Shown here: positions 24,601 through 36,659 of the stretch, in pieces
Layout: each line of letters starts with the position of its first letter
Position numbering within the stretch: the first letter of the stretch is position 1
Assembly: GCA_026119855.1 (NCBI GenBank)
Contig: JAOWBW010001634.1
Coordinates: 173,552 to 237,551, forward strand
Source of the DNA: Campanula takesimana
Lineage: Eukaryota > Streptophyta > Magnoliopsida > Asterales > Campanulaceae
Reading direction: 5' to 3'
DNA: 64,000 nucleotides
The notes under the pieces: generated by a model
Seen by the model: only the letters and a program-made list of their open reading frames with translations
What the model was told of the DNA's origin: nothing
Database searches by the model: none
Translations under genes and position numbers: made by a program

Positions 24601-24761
24601 TTTGGTCAACACTACTCTGCGGGGTGGTTGACTAAAAGAATGGGCTTACGTCACATTTGGACTGCCGGGAAACATTTGATTTAAAAGGAATGGGCTTACT
24701 TCACATTTGGACTGCCGGGAAATTTTGACTTGACCTCTTTTGTCAAAACTAGGACTTGGTT
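21620..24761. repeat. Complex satellite array, ~48- and ~106-bp units
   Basis: About 3.1 kb of tandem repeats. Most units begin GAATGGGCTTACGTCACAT followed by TTGGACTGCCGGG. Short units (~48-51 bp) end after AAATTTTACTTAAAAG or a TTGATTTAAAA variant. Long units (~106 bp) add a segment with TTGACC-TTTCT-GGTCAA, GGTCAACACTACTCTACGGG and ATGGTTGACTAA. Short and long units often alternate, giving a ~154-bp higher-order period, with local runs of two or more short units. No real coding capacity: the short open frame near 21604-21801 is repeat sequence. The array is cut by copia B1 and continues at 39116. Confidence 0.95.
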
Positions 24762-26118
24762 TGTTGGTGTTAGCCCTAGGCATGTTGTTTGTAAAATTAA
24801 TGTTATTATTTATAAAGATATTGAATGTTTGATTATTATATCTTTTGCATGTTTATTATAATAATCCCCGTCCCTGATAATTATGATTAATTATTAGTAT
24901 AAGTTTAATATATAATCATATGATGATTATGGTATATGGGATACAATTAGACTTATGGGTATTTGTTGGAGAACAAATACTGGACTGACCCCTATGAGAT
25001 TTATGTCATGGTCACAATGTCATAATTAAGTCTCATATAGTTATATCACTGGAATCTCTAGACCTGAGGTTATTAAGGTCTTCCACATGATGAACATTAC
25101 GTTTGACATATTCAAACGTTATCCCTAACCGGATAGTTATAAAGAATATGATTCGCATAATTGGAATCATGTAGGGAAGAGTAGTAAGCCCAGATGGATT
25201 TGTTCCTCGTCAAGAGAGATGTCAAGCTTTGGCCACTCGATGAATGGTATTGATGAAATGCATGGCCGTGCTCAAATAAGATTTGTATTATCAATACATT
25301 CGGGATCGAGAAAGCATTGAACAATGTAAGTTGACCATTGACCATGGCTTACATTCAATAGACATCGTGTAACAAAGAGATTGTGTTATGTTCTATTTAG
25401 GAAACTTTTGATTTCAAAGTTATACTAATTGGGTAGTCATAATGGCTTGCTAGAGTCCGCTTATGACTTACGAGGTTTGACTGGTTCGGACTCGTTGCTA
25501 ACTTAGTATAATCCTATTGGGTCACACACGCAGAACAGATAATTAAACGGAGCGATAAACGAGGAAACTGACCAGGATCACCGTACGGCTAGACAGGCGC
25601 CGCACGCCTGGCTAGGAGCCGTACGGCTGCAATCCCGGCTGACAGTTTTATTTTAAGCAGTTCTTGTTGGACAAGAATACCCAAGTCCTAAAGGGTTTTG
25701 GACACCCCTAGTATATAATGTAAATTGACGGGAATTGTTCCCTAACTATTGATTTGATCAATTCCAAAGTCTTTCTTTAAGAGAGAAAATACACATTATA
25801 TTATTGGGTTATTGTGATTGATTATTCCCAATCATCAAGTCACAATAATCTTTAGGAGCTTTGAAGAATCGTTCTTCATCATCGTTGATCAATCCGAAGA
25901 CCTATCAGTCAAGTTCAAGAAAGCGTTCTTGAAATCTGTTCGTTGTGTGGATCACCGGTAGAGGGCGTTTGTCTTAACGCTTAATCCAAGTTTTACATAA
26001 CGATCTACAAGGGTTAGTTTCTTTCAACTTGTTATTATGAATTATTCATAGCGAATCTAGGCTATTGGGTTTTATTCATGTCTTTCTTCCGCTGCGCATG
26101 ATTGCACGAAACCCAACA
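24762..26118 (+). repeat. 5' LTR of copia B1 (1357 bp)
   Basis: TGTTGG...CCAACA ends. A TATA-like TATATAAT lies at 25712-25719. Upstream, 25581-25627 is packed with palindromic words: CCGTACGG, CAGGCG...CGCCTG with a 5-base gap, and GCCGTACGGC. The minus-strand open frame at 25112-25345 lies wholly inside the LTR and looks spurious. Confidence 0.93.
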
Positions 26119-26119
26119 G

Positions 26120-26131
26120 TGGTATCAGAGC
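26120..26131 (+). other. Primer binding site of copia B1
   Basis: TGGTATCAGAGC, one base after the LTR; complementary to the initiator tRNA-Met 3' end. Confidence 0.93.
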
Positions 26132-27666
26132 CCCGTTGATGATCAATAATTCTAATATAATTATTTAATGTGATTATTTAATTGGTATGATCATGAGAAA
26201 GATGAATTTATGTGATGGATTTTATATGAGATATAAAATATGCATGCTAGTTGATGTGATTGTAATATTGATTTGATTAATATGTATGATCGCATGCTTA
26301 AATTATCATGATATAATTGGATTATAATTGTTGATAATATTGATCTTATTTGTATGAGGAATAAATTGGTTATTGTTTGTATGAATAAAGTGGGTTAAAA
26401 TTCGTATCCTGTTAATTTCGTATTTCTGTAATCTGATTATGTATAAATACGATATTGGATTGATCGAATTTTTGAAAAACTGGAAATCTGGGATTCTGGA
26501 ACAGAATCCGTACGGCGGCATGATGAGCGTACGCCGCCCTTCTAGCTGTACGGCTGCTGTGCCGAATTCCAGAATGTTGTTCTGTCTTCTGGTCTTCAGA
26601 TTGTTCTGTAAATTGTTTACAGAACTCGAATCTGGAAACAGAAACTGGTTTCAGACGGCTGGTTTTCGAAACCGTGTTTCCTAAAACAGTTTTCTGCGAA
26701 GAATTCAGAATAACTGCAGAAATCAGAGTTCTAAAGAGTTTAGAACTGCTGTAATCTGTGAGATTAAGATACAATGAAAGATCTTGAAACAAGTATCCGA
26801 TCTATACAGGAATGTGGATGCCTTTTGGCTTAGTTTCGACCGTATAGAGAAGTTGTTTGGTTTCTTGATCCTAGTACGGGAATGTGGATGCCTTTGGCTT
26901 AGTTTCGACCGTACGGTTTGTGCTCTCAATTTCAAGATGCTCTGCGAATGGTTTGGACATACTGATTTTGATCCGTTTCGGATGGCTGTTTTGGAAACCG
27001 TGTTTCCTGAAATAGATTTAAGCTCAGAAGTCCAGACATTGAGATTAGAATCTTAAAGGAGTTTAAGATTGGCGTGATCTCAAAGTTTCAGACTTTAATT
27101 CTATAACTAGCGCAACTATTGTCACATAAAACTGATTCGGTTAATTGATTAACTTTATGTGCGTGAACCTTCTTAAAATTTTAAGTTATGTGCCAATCCA
27201 TGATTAAACACTTATGAGTACATGGGTAGTTTTATGCGGGCTCTGCCAAAGCGAGGCGCATTAATTCTATTCATCTATGATCAAGATGAGGAAAAAGTGA
27301 TTCCTATACGTTTAAAATGGTTTGACTTAATTGGGCTATCAAAAGACAAAGTTTTGAGCCTAAGGCACAGATGAGATTAAAACGTGTTAGACATATGATG
27401 TCTAAATCTCATAAAGGATCTAAGAGTCATATATGATATGATTGACAAGGAGTTGTCTACCTAATTAATTTAATTTTGAGCAGTATCGCCAAAGCGGACT
27501 TGAAATTAAATTAAAGTTGGATCTTAGCCCATTTAAATTATATGATACATTGGATGTATTTGAAGGTTATATAATTTAGTGGAGTATTTGTGAAATACTT
27601 ATATTTATAATATCTTTAATTAGGTTGGTACTTATATGTGATTACATGTTTGCATAATTGTAGATA
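26132..27666 (+). other. Copia B1 untranslated leader
   Basis: About 1.5 kb without a credible gene between the priming site and the gag ATG. It holds two copies of a motif, at ~26810-26844 and ~26878-26914, reading GTGGATGCCTTTTGGC then TAGTTTCGACCGTA. Related pairs occur in the leaders of B2 and B3. GTACGG words recur (26513, 26540, 26550, 26911). Short open frames here have no recognisable product. Confidence 0.7.
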
Positions 27667-30372
27667 ATGGCTCAAAATACAAGTTCTTTATCATTGCGAT
27701 CTATCCTTGAGAAGGAAAATCTTCAAGAGAATGGTGCTAACTTCACGGATTGGATCCGAAGCCTTAGAATTGTTCTAAGGCATGAAGACAAGCTGTACAT
27801 TCTTGATGAACCCGTTCCTGAAGAGGAACCTGCTGCCACTGCACCTAAGGATGAGATAAACGCCTACAAGAAGCACAAAAGTGATTCTCGTGAGGATGGT
27901 TGTCTCATGCTTGCAGCCATGTGTCCTGAGCTTCAGAAGACTCTTGAACATTTGGAGGCATATGACTTGGCTGTTGAATTGAAAGATATGTTTAAAGAAC
28001 AGGCAAGGCAAGAAAGGTTCGACACTATAGCTGCTATTGTCTCATGCAAGATGAGCGATGGGCAGGCTGTGGGCCCTCATGTTTTGAAGATGAAGGCTCA
28101 TTTTAAGCATCTAGAGAGGATTGGCCATCCCATTGATGTTGAGTTGGCCACTGATTTTATTCTAATTCATTGCCCAAAAGCTATAATCATTCGTCATGAA
28201 CTTTAATATGCATGGATGGATAAGTCCCTGTCTGAGTTGCATGGGATGCTAAAGACAGCGAAACAAAATCGGTAAAGAAGTCGCTCCTGTGCTCATAGTG
28301 TCAAAGGAATGAAAAGGCTCTAAAGGCAAAGGAAAGGGTAAGGCAGAAGTTGTCAAACCCAAGATTAGCAAGGCAACTGTTGCCAATGCTACTGTGGCTA
28401 AACCTACTTCCCAAAAGGATGCAATCTGTTTCCACTGCAATGAGATTGGTCATTGGAAAAGAAATTGCAAGGTTTACAAGGAAGAGTTAAAGAAGAATAA
28501 GTGCAGTGGGACTGCGTCTACTTCAGGTATCTATGTTATAGATATTCTACTTTCTACTTCTAGTTCCTGGGTATTAGATACCGGATGTGGATCTCACATT
28601 TGTTTGAATGTGCAGGCACTAAGGAATAGGAGGCTACTCAAAGATGGCGAAGTGGACCTGCGTGTGGGGAATGGAGCAAGAGTTGTTGCATTAGCCGTAG
28701 GAACATATGATGTCATCTTACCTAGTGGATTAATTCTTGTTTTGAACAATTGTTATTATGTTCCGGATTTGAGTAAAATATTATTTCAGTTTCTTGTTTG
28801 GATAATGAAGGTTATAGTTTTCTTATTAAAAATAAGAATTTTTCTATTTATTTAAAAGATATGCTTTATTGTACTGCATGTTCATTTAATGACATTTATG
28901 TTCTTGATGTTGAGAATGGAAATAATGAGAATATTTATAATGTAAATAAGAAATCCAAACCTAATGATGTAAATCACACTTATTTGTGGCATTGCCGTCT
29001 TGGTCATATTAATGAGAAGCGTATCTCAAAACTCCATGGGGACGGATTTTTAGATTCACGTGATTTTGAATCATATGAAACTTGTGAGTCTTGTTTACTT
29101 GAAAAGATGACAAAGACACCTTTTACTAAGAGTAGTGAAAGGGCTAGTGACTTATTGGGACTCATACATACTGATGTGTGTGGACCAATGAGCAGCAGTG
29201 CTAGGGGAGGATATCAATACTTCATAACATTCACTGATGATTTTAGTAGATATGGCTATGTCTACTTAATGAAACATAAAAGAGAATCTTTTGAGATATT
29301 TAGAATATTTCAAAATGAAGTACAAAATCAACTTGGCAAAACTATTAAAGCACTTCGATCTGATCGTGGTGAGAGAATATTTAAGCCAAGAATTTGATAA
29401 TCATCTTAAAGATTGTGGAATTGTTTCACAATTAACTACACCTGGAACACCACAATGGAATGGTGTGTCTGAACGGAGAAATAGGACTTTATTGGATATG
29501 GTCCGCTCCATGATGAGCCAAGTTGATCTTCCTTTATCCTTTTGGGGACATGCACTAGAAACTGCTGCTCTTACACTAAATAGAGTTCCAACTAAATCTG
29601 TTCCAAATACTCCATATGAGATGTAGACTGGAAGAAAACCTAGTTTGTCTTTCATGAAGATTTGGGGTTGTGAGGCTTATGTTAAGAGACTTATCTCTGA
29701 CAAACTTACACCAAAATCTGACAAATGTATTTCCGTGGGTTATCCTAAGGAAACTAAGGGATATTATTTTTACAACCGCACGGACAACAAGTTGTTTGTT
29801 GCTCGAGATGGTACTTTTCTAGAGAAAGAGTTTCTCTCTAAAAGAACTAGTGGGAGTAAAGTTAGTCATGAAGAATTCAAGAACCCAAAAATAACATGGA
29901 ACCAATGGTTGAATCTGAACAAACTTCACAAGGAGTTGTGGAACCTGTCCAGAATACTCAAGTTCCTCGTAGAACTGGTAGGGTGCGATCCGAACATGAG
30001 AGATATGGATTTCTCATGACGGATAGCAATGAAGTGGAAGTCATAGTTGATGACGAACCTACTTCCTATCAAGAAGCGATGTCCGCTCCTAATTCAGATA
30101 AATAGCTTGGAGCCATGGAATCTGAAATTAAGTCCATGTATGATAATCAAGTTTGGAACTTGATAGATGCACCCGAAGGTGTAAAAACCATAGGATGTAA
30201 GTGGGTTTTCAAAAAGAAAACTGACATGGATGGAAGGTGCATACTTATAAAGCTAGACATGTAGCGAAAGGCTATAGGCAGATTCATGGTATTGACTATG
30301 ATGAAACATTTTCGCCCGTAGCAATGATCAAGTCTATAAGAATTTTACTTGCCATAGCCGCATATTTTGACT
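27667..30372 (+). pseudogene. Copia B1 gag, protease, integrase and start of RT, broken
   Basis: Gag starts at 27667 (MAQNTSSLSLRSILEKENL) and aligns with B2 gag. A frameshift near 28180 ends the first frame. The CCHC knuckle CFHCNEIGHWKRNC (~28430) and protease WVLDTGCGSHIC (~28570) follow in a second frame. After a shift near 28790 come the pre-integrase domain (HCRLGHINEKRISK, CESC) and integrase (HTDVCGP, RSDRGE, then SERRNRT in another frame). TAG stops at 29624-29626 and 30103-30105 stand where B2 has TGG. RT begins (WNLIDAPEGVKTIGCKWVFK, ~30155) and is cut by LINE L5 near 30372. Confidence 0.9.
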
Positions 30373-30565
30373 GAATTCCTCTTAGCTAAATATTGTAATG
30401 GTATCCATCCAATGGATGTCACTCCTAGATCTATTGATTCCCATGTTTGGAGGCGTATGATTGGAGCTAAAGATTTTGTGGAACCTAGAATAAGCTGGGG
30501 GATTGGTGAAGGAGACATTTCTATCCACGAGAATTGGCTTGGCTCTATTGTGGCTGGCCTTCCTC
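30373..30565 (+). pseudogene. LINE L5 ORF2, left piece
   Basis: The short piece matches LINE ORF2 after the reverse transcriptase (LLAKYCNGIHPMD, HVWRRMIGAKDFV, ISIHENWL). It continues to the poly(T) of the minus-strand L6 at 30566. It has no start and is a remnant. Confidence 0.85.
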
Positions 30566-30584
30566 TTTTTTTTTTTTTGGCGAA

Positions 30585-30710
30585 AGGAGACGGTACTCCC
30601 TAATTTTTATTAATAGAGCAAAATAGTACAACATGGTGGGGGACATGACCACCTCAACCACCAATAGTAGGTAACTAAGGGGGAGTCCTTACACATCTCG
30701 TAAGGTCATC
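30585..30710 (-). other. LINE L6 3'-UTR hairpin module
   Basis: On the minus strand: HP1 30710-30683 (GATGACCTTAC with GTAAGGACTC), HP2 30662-30635 (GGTGG/CCACC), HP3 30600-30585 (GGAG-TACCGT-CTCC, the L3 type of stem). The poly(A) corresponds to 30578-30566. Confidence 0.7.
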
Positions 30711-30779
30711 TACAATATAAGGATGGGAATCTAGAATGCAAAGAAAAAAGCCTAAAAAGAAATCTAGCCATAAAAGAAA

Positions 30780-33700
30780 TTAATTGAGGCGAATATAAGG
30801 GGTCTTGGCCTTGTCAAGTGCAAAGAAACCTCGACATTGACAAGGAAGCTCATGAAATTGTAATACTTCAACGTTCCTTTCTTCATCCGCAGCTAAATTA
30901 GCCAAACCATCAGCAACTCCATTTCCTTCACGCAGAATATGGGAAACCCGCACCTCCATATAATCCATTAGACGATAAATGTGGGATATAATATACCAAA
31001 CAGCCCAAGGAATATGAAAATCCTTATTAATGATACGCACCAAAATCTCTGAATCGAGTTCTAGCCAAACTCGATTAAGACCTCGAGTATGAGCAGCAAG
31101 GAGACCATCCCTAGCAGCAAGAGCTTCCGCTACCATATTAGATTGAACCCCATAAAATTTAGCAAAGCATAAATGAAATTCCCATGATTATTTCGGATAA
31201 TGCCACCGCCCGAAGCAATACCCGGATTACCCCGAGATACGCCATCCGTGTTAATCTTGAACCAATCTTCATTCGGAGGAATCCATATGATCAATCTTAT
31301 AGGCCGAGGAATATAAGGAGACATATGCAAATGAAATGTTTCTACCAGATGAACATCTCCATTAATCTTCGGAAAAGATATGGAGTGAGAAGCAGCAATA
31401 TTCGAAATATAGGAACAAACCTTGAAAATAATGTCATTAGACCGCATCCTTATACCTTCAAATCTGCTCTTATTTCTAGCGACCCAGATTTCCCAAGCGA
31501 TGATAGCCGGGACAATACAAGTCAGCCATTTAGTTAAAGGAGACGATGGGTGAGTAGGGCCTTGCCACCAACAAAGTAAGGACTGATTAAGGTTCCCAAA
31601 ATGTATGCGAATACCACACAAAGCACTGAAATGAGCCCAAACTTTACGTGCACAGATACCATGTAAGAAAATATGCTCAATCGTCTCCTCACAACCAGCT
31701 CTTCAACATTCACACTTAGAGGCAAGAGAGATACCTTTTTTACGAATTCTATCATCCGAGGGCAGCCCCCCATGCAAGGCTCGCCGAAGAAGAATTGAAA
31801 CCTTTTTGGGAATGAATTTATTCCAACAAAGGTGTAAACCGAAGAAAGAACTCTTTTTTGATCGACATTCTTGCCAAGCCGAACTTATGGTGAATTTCCC
31901 TGAAGGGAAGGCAGCCATATAGGGGTGTCCGAGTTAATAGATAGGGAAATGGTGTGGGACTGAATGACAGAAAGAAGATGCGTACCAAATACATCTCGAA
32001 TGTGTTGGATACGAGGGAGACCATTCTCAAATAGCGAAAAAATTTGCACATGCTCCTGAGGAATATTACCAATGGGATCATCTAGCCACTTTTCATGAAT
32101 AGAGATTTCCCCTCTACCAACACGCCAAGCAATCCGATCTTCTATCCACGGCTTAGCCTCTATCATCCTTTTCCATGTGTGAGAAGGATAGGAGGTAAGA
32201 ACAGCATCCATAGGATGAATTTCCCAGCAGTATTTAGCCAACATAAGATGACTCCAAAGAGAATCAATGGTTCGAAGACGCCACCAAAGTTTCATGGCAA
32301 AAGCTAGGGAGATATCTTCAAACTTTCGAAGACCCAAACCACCTTCTTCAATCGGCCGCTCATATTTTTCCATGAAAGCCAATGACATTTCCTACTTCCA
32401 TCCATATTGCTCCAAAAGAATCTCACAATAATTCTTTCCATAGCATGAATAACACCTTTAGGAGGATCAACAATCGAAATATAATATAGAGGAATAGCAG
32501 CCAAACAAGATTTAATTAGAGTGAGCTTGGCCCCAAATGAAAGAAGCTTACCTTTCCACGAGGCTAAGCGATTTTCCATTTTCCGAATAATCGGGGCAAA
32601 GAGGCTGACTTTTTTCCGACCTGTGTATAATGGGCATCCCAAATAGATAATAGGAAGATCTTGCTTAGAAAAACCCGTAATGGCAGCCACATCTTCAACC
32701 CTAGTATAAGTATTCCCCGTGATAAAGAAGATTTTTGAATGTTAACAAGCTGGCCCGAAAACCGTTGATACCACTCTAGATATTTCATATGACTTTCAAG
32801 AGATTCCTTGGAGCCATTGCAGAAAATTATGACATCGTCTGCATATGCTAGATGAGAAACCATAGGGGTGTTAATATGGATGCGGAATCTAAACCGAGGA
32901 ACAACCGTATGTAAATGGTTCAACCCTCTACTCATCATCTCCGCCGCAATAATGAAAAGACATGGGGATAGAGGATCCCCTTGTCTTAAACCACGAGTAG
33001 ATGGGAAGAAACCACAGCTTTCCCCATTTACAAGAACGGAGAACCAACTATTGGAGATGCACCGATAAATCATATCAATCCAAACTTCATTAAACCGAAA
33101 AGTCTCATTACCTTAATAAGGCCAAACCAAGAGAGACGATCATAAGCCTTTGCCATATCAAGCTTTAAAGCTACATTGGAACCACGAACTTTTTTGTTAA
33201 TGGATTGCAGAATTTCTTGAGCCAAGAGGACATTTTCATGAATAACTCTTCCTTGAACAAAACCGCTTTGTTGAGGAGAGATAATGCGAGGAAGAATGGG
33301 AGCAAGCCGAGAGGTTAGAAGCTTTGTTACCACTTTATTGCAGAAGTTACAAAGGCTAATTGGTCTAAGATCCGAAAAAGACTTGGGAGACTCCACTTTA
33401 GGGATAGTAACAATTAAAGTACTTGTCCAACTTCGTGGCATAGAAAAACCTGAGAAGAAATCACCAACAGCTCTAACAAGATCGTCCTTAATAATATCCC
33501 AACAACCTTTGTAGAAAGCACCCGTGAAGCCATCCGGACCAGCTGCACTTTGACCATTCATACCAAAAACAGTCTCACGAATTTCCTCCATGGAAGGAAC
33601 AGCAACAAGAGAAACATTAACATCATCATTAATGAGGCGAGGAATTAGGAAAGAAAACTCATCCGAAGGAATCTCACAAGGACCTTGAAGATGTTCAGAA

Positions 33701-34891
33701 TAAAATCCCACAGCCTCCTCTTTAATATCTCCCTTATCAGTAAGCCAATCACCTTGTCTATTTTTGATCTTGTGAATACATAACTTTTGCCTCTTCTTCT
33801 TAACCGTAGCATGGAAAAATCTAGTATTTTGGTCTCCCTCTTTTATCCATTTTAGATTAGCCTTTTGAGCCCATAGCTCTTCTTCCATGCTCAACTTTTG
33901 AAACAAGTGAGCTTGTGCAATATGAAGTGCTGCTCTAGATTCCTCGTTGTTCATTTGTTGATGTTGAGCTTCACAAGTAATAACCTCATCTTCAGCATTT
34001 TTAACTTGCTGCTCTATCGCCCAAACACATGTTTATTCCATCCCACAATACATTTGCGTAGACGACTAAGCTTTTTAGCAAAGCAAACCATTGGCCTACC
34101 ATCCATAGAGGGCTCCCAAGATTCCCGCACAATATGACTAAAATTGTGGTGTTTCAGCAAACATTGAGGAAACGGAAAGAGCACTTTTTGACTTCGCCTT
34201 CAACACATAAATCAACCACTAAAGGAGCATGATCTGAACATATGCGAGAGAGATGAGTAACACGAGTTTCTTGAAAGAGCTGCAGCCATTTTTCATTATA
34301 AAGAGCTCTATCCAGACGTTGATAAATAGCCCTCCTACCCATCCTTTTATTAGTCCAAGTGGTCATATTACCTTCATAACCAGCATCCATAAGATTGGAG
34401 TATTGGATCATATCTGAAAATTCATTAACCGCCAAATCATTGATCGTTTTACCACCCACCTTTTCAGATTGATCTAGAACACAATTGAAATCCCCCACCA
34501 CCATCCAAGGAAATTCCACTTCACTAATCGACATTAACTCCTCCCAGAGAGTAATACGAGAAAATCTATTACAGCTAGCATGTACAAAGGAAATCCAAAC
34601 TGAATCTGCCCACAACGGATGAGAAAGTTGAAGGGTTAAGGCCTGAGAAGAGTCATGAATCACTGTACCCTGAAAACCATGCTTCCATATAACCCACACT
34701 CTATTATTATCATTAGCCAAACCATTTTCACATCCCACCTTTCGAAGAAACTGTTTCAAGGAAGAACTTACACTTTTCGGTTCATAAATAGCAAACAAGG
34801 AAGCCCTATAAGAACGAAATAAATGCTTGATTCTTCTAATTGTGGCATTATTAGCAACACCACGAGCATTCCAACTTATAAACGACACCAT
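30780..34891 (-). pseudogene. LINE L6 ORF2: endonuclease, RT, RNase H; broken
   Basis: Start at 34891 (MVSFISWNARGVANN). The endonuclease runs to ~34200 (WMVVGDFNCVLDQ; CSDHAPLVV). Reverse transcriptase follows (QSAAGPDGF ~33535, KLDMAKAYDRLSW ~33155, GLRQGDPLSPCLF ~32990, YADD 32834-32845), then zf-RVT (~31750-31900) and RNase H (INTDGVSRGNPG ~31230, LELDSEILVRI ~31055, REGNGVADGLAN ~30930, ending at 30780). Frame changes occur near 34150-33960, 33070, 32690-32560, 32390, 31900 and 31130. The region 31330-31540 between zf-RVT and RNase H is in frame but without recognised motifs. Confidence 0.9.
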
Positions 34892-34949
34892 TAAAAAAAA
34901 TTAACAAGAAATAAGCGAGAGAGTGAATAAAAAAAAGGGGACAGGAAAC

Positions 34950-35218
34950 TCACAAAGGAGCTTGTGGGGACTTCTCCCTCCCTTTTTTACGCTTATATGA
35001 GACTGTAGTGAATCCCTCATTATCATCCTTTTCAGTTGCAACTGAGTTCACCTCCTTAAAGTCAAGATGAGCATCAAAAACCTGATTAATAGTGGTAACC
35101 TGAGGAGCCCTTGGAGAAAGATTAAGTGAGCTGTAAGTGTTCATTCTAACCATAGAAGACACCTTAGCCCGCATAGCAGAATCATCTCGAATAGGGGTAC
35201 AAATTTGGGCAGCCAAGG
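34950..35218 (-). pseudogene. LINE L6 ORF1 C-terminal fragment
   Basis: The C-terminal tail of ORF1, recognised by LNLSPRAP (~35110) and an ending (EGFTTVSYKRKKGREKSPQ) like those of L7 and L9 (DGFTKVGPQKRRG; EGFIKVVSWKKRS). DUF4283 and the knuckle are lost with the 5' truncation. Confidence 0.8.
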
Positions 35219-36429
35219 CACAATTATATTGTTGATAATTTTGGTCTTCCTCTTCTTAGAGCCATTGAAGAACAGCATATCCGTATCTCGGATGAAAGGG
35301 ATCAAATTTGGTGGTCTCCTTCTTCTTCAGGTAAATTTTCTGTTTTCTCGGCCTGGAAAGAAATTAGACAGTCTCCGCATCTTGTTGGCATAAAAATGTG
35401 CCCAATAAGATTTCAGTCTTTCTTTGGCGTGCTCTCCACAATGGCCTGCCCACTGACTTTGCTTGCATGCGTAGAGGTATATTCTTGGTTTCTATGTGTC
35501 ATTGCTGCGTTCAACCTAAGGGGGAGGATATTAATCATATTCTCGTTCAAGGGGATTTGGCCCGTCATATATGGCTATTCTTTGGGAATTCTTTGGGGGT
35601 AGCTGGTATGGGGACAGATGTTAGGCATATTCTTTGTGCATGGTGGTACGGCTCCACTAAGGCCGACTCTAACCTAAGCATTTGGCTTCGGTCGATCCTA
35701 CCTCCTTTTATTTGCTGGGAATTATGGAAGGCTAGAAACAAGGCTCGCTTTGAAGGTCATAGAGCGACCCCGAGTGAGGTAATTAATTCTGTTATTTATG
35801 ATATTGCTTCTACTATTAAAGCATTTAAATTGGAGTTTCGTGGATCTCACTTAGACATGCGGTTGGCCTCTTTATTTAGAGTCAAGGTCTCTTCTCCTCG
35901 TGTGAAGATTCCTAAGATTGTTGTATGGAAACCCCCTATTAATGAAGAATTCAAGCTTAACACGGATGGAGCTTCTAAGGGCAATCCGGGTTTAACTTCG
36001 GGTGGAGGAATTATTAGAGGTCCGAATGGGGATTTCCTTTACGCTTTCTCTCGGTTCTATGGTGTTAACACCAACATGTGGGCTGAAACTCATGCTCTCC
36101 TTGATGGTTTATTGTTAGCCTCTGAGTTTGGCATTAACTCCCTTTGGATTGAGCTTGATTCTGAAGTTTTGGTAAAAATTCTATTAAGGGAATATCATAT
36201 CCCTTGGAGGATTTTTTACCTTACTCGCAGGATTATGGAACTTATCTCTACTATGCAGATCCGAATCACACATGTTTACAGAGAAGGTAATAAAGTAGCA
36301 GATGGGTTGGCTAATCTCGGTTCCTCTCAACTTCATGATGCAGATTTTAACTCCTTTGTTGATCTTCCTAATAGTTGTAAGGGGGCATTCAAGCTTGATA
36401 AAGCTCAAGTGCCTTCTCTTAGACATTAA
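35219..36429 (+). pseudogene. LINE L5 ORF2, right piece (zf-RVT and RNase H)
   Basis: It resumes with YIVDNFGLPLL, aligned to FIKDQFGESLA of LINE L1. One frame change lies near 35395. From 35398 a single open frame runs to 36429 with the Cys-rich segment (VSMCHCCVQPKGEDINHI) and an RNase H domain: LNTDGASKGNPG (~35955), WIELDSEVLVKI (~36145), YREGNKVADGLAN (~36275). The 344-codon frame looks intact but has no LINE start codon of its own, so it is a fragment and not a host RNase H gene. Confidence 0.9.
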
Positions 36430-36497
36430 TTTTTCTGTCTTAGATGGCTAGATTTCTATATTTCTTATTCTCTATGTATTGTAGTCATCCCCCCCCC

Positions 36498-36659
36498 CCT
36501 TTATTGTAAAAGTTCTTACATCTTGTTTAAGACCTTCCCCTTTGGCTTTTCTTTGGAGGTTGAGGTTGTAATGTCCCCCTCCATGTTTGTAATTTCTTAT
36601 CATTCTAATAAAAACTAGGGAGGTACCGTTCTCTTTTCGCCAAAAAAAAAAAAAAAAAA
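36498..36659 (+). other. LINE L5 3'-UTR hairpin module and poly(A)
   Basis: HP2 36555-36582 is GGAGG with CCTCC, where other copies have GGTGG with CCACC: both arms changed together. HP3 is 36618-36635 (GGGAGG-TACCGT-TCTCTT, one G-U pair). HP1 (36506-36534) is weak. The A-tail is 36642-36659. Confidence 0.7.

Larger units (their letters stand above)
30566..35218 (-). mobile_element. LINE L6, 5'-truncated, minus strand (~4.65 kb)
   Basis: The 3' end is the T-run 30566-30578, preceded on the minus strand by the conserved LINE terminus. The 5' end lies in the ORF1 C terminus near 35218. It splits LINE L5. By comparison with LINE L1, about 54-58 bp of L5 are missing at the junction. A similar word GGYCTTCCTCTT occurs at 30557 and 35244, so a short imperfect TSD cannot be fully excluded. 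Confidence 0.9.
30373..36659 (+). mobile_element. LINE L5, 5'-truncated, split by LINE L6
   Basis: A plus-strand LINE starting in the late-RT/zf-RVT part of ORF2. It is present as 30373-30565 and ~35219-36659, with an A-tail at 36642-36659. It sits in the copia B1 reverse transcriptase. Compared with B2, about 50 bp of copia (from after ...YHD to before EDVYMTQP) is absent at the junction and no target-site duplication is visible. Confidence 0.9.

Noticed and set aside
30552..35260. 12-bp TSD GGYCTTCCTCTT for LINE L6
   Set aside because: Similar words flank L6, but the 23 bp before the right copy align with LINE L5 sequence (YIVDNFG to FIKDQFG of L1), so the true border lies left of it and a target deletion fits better. 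It is not fully excluded.
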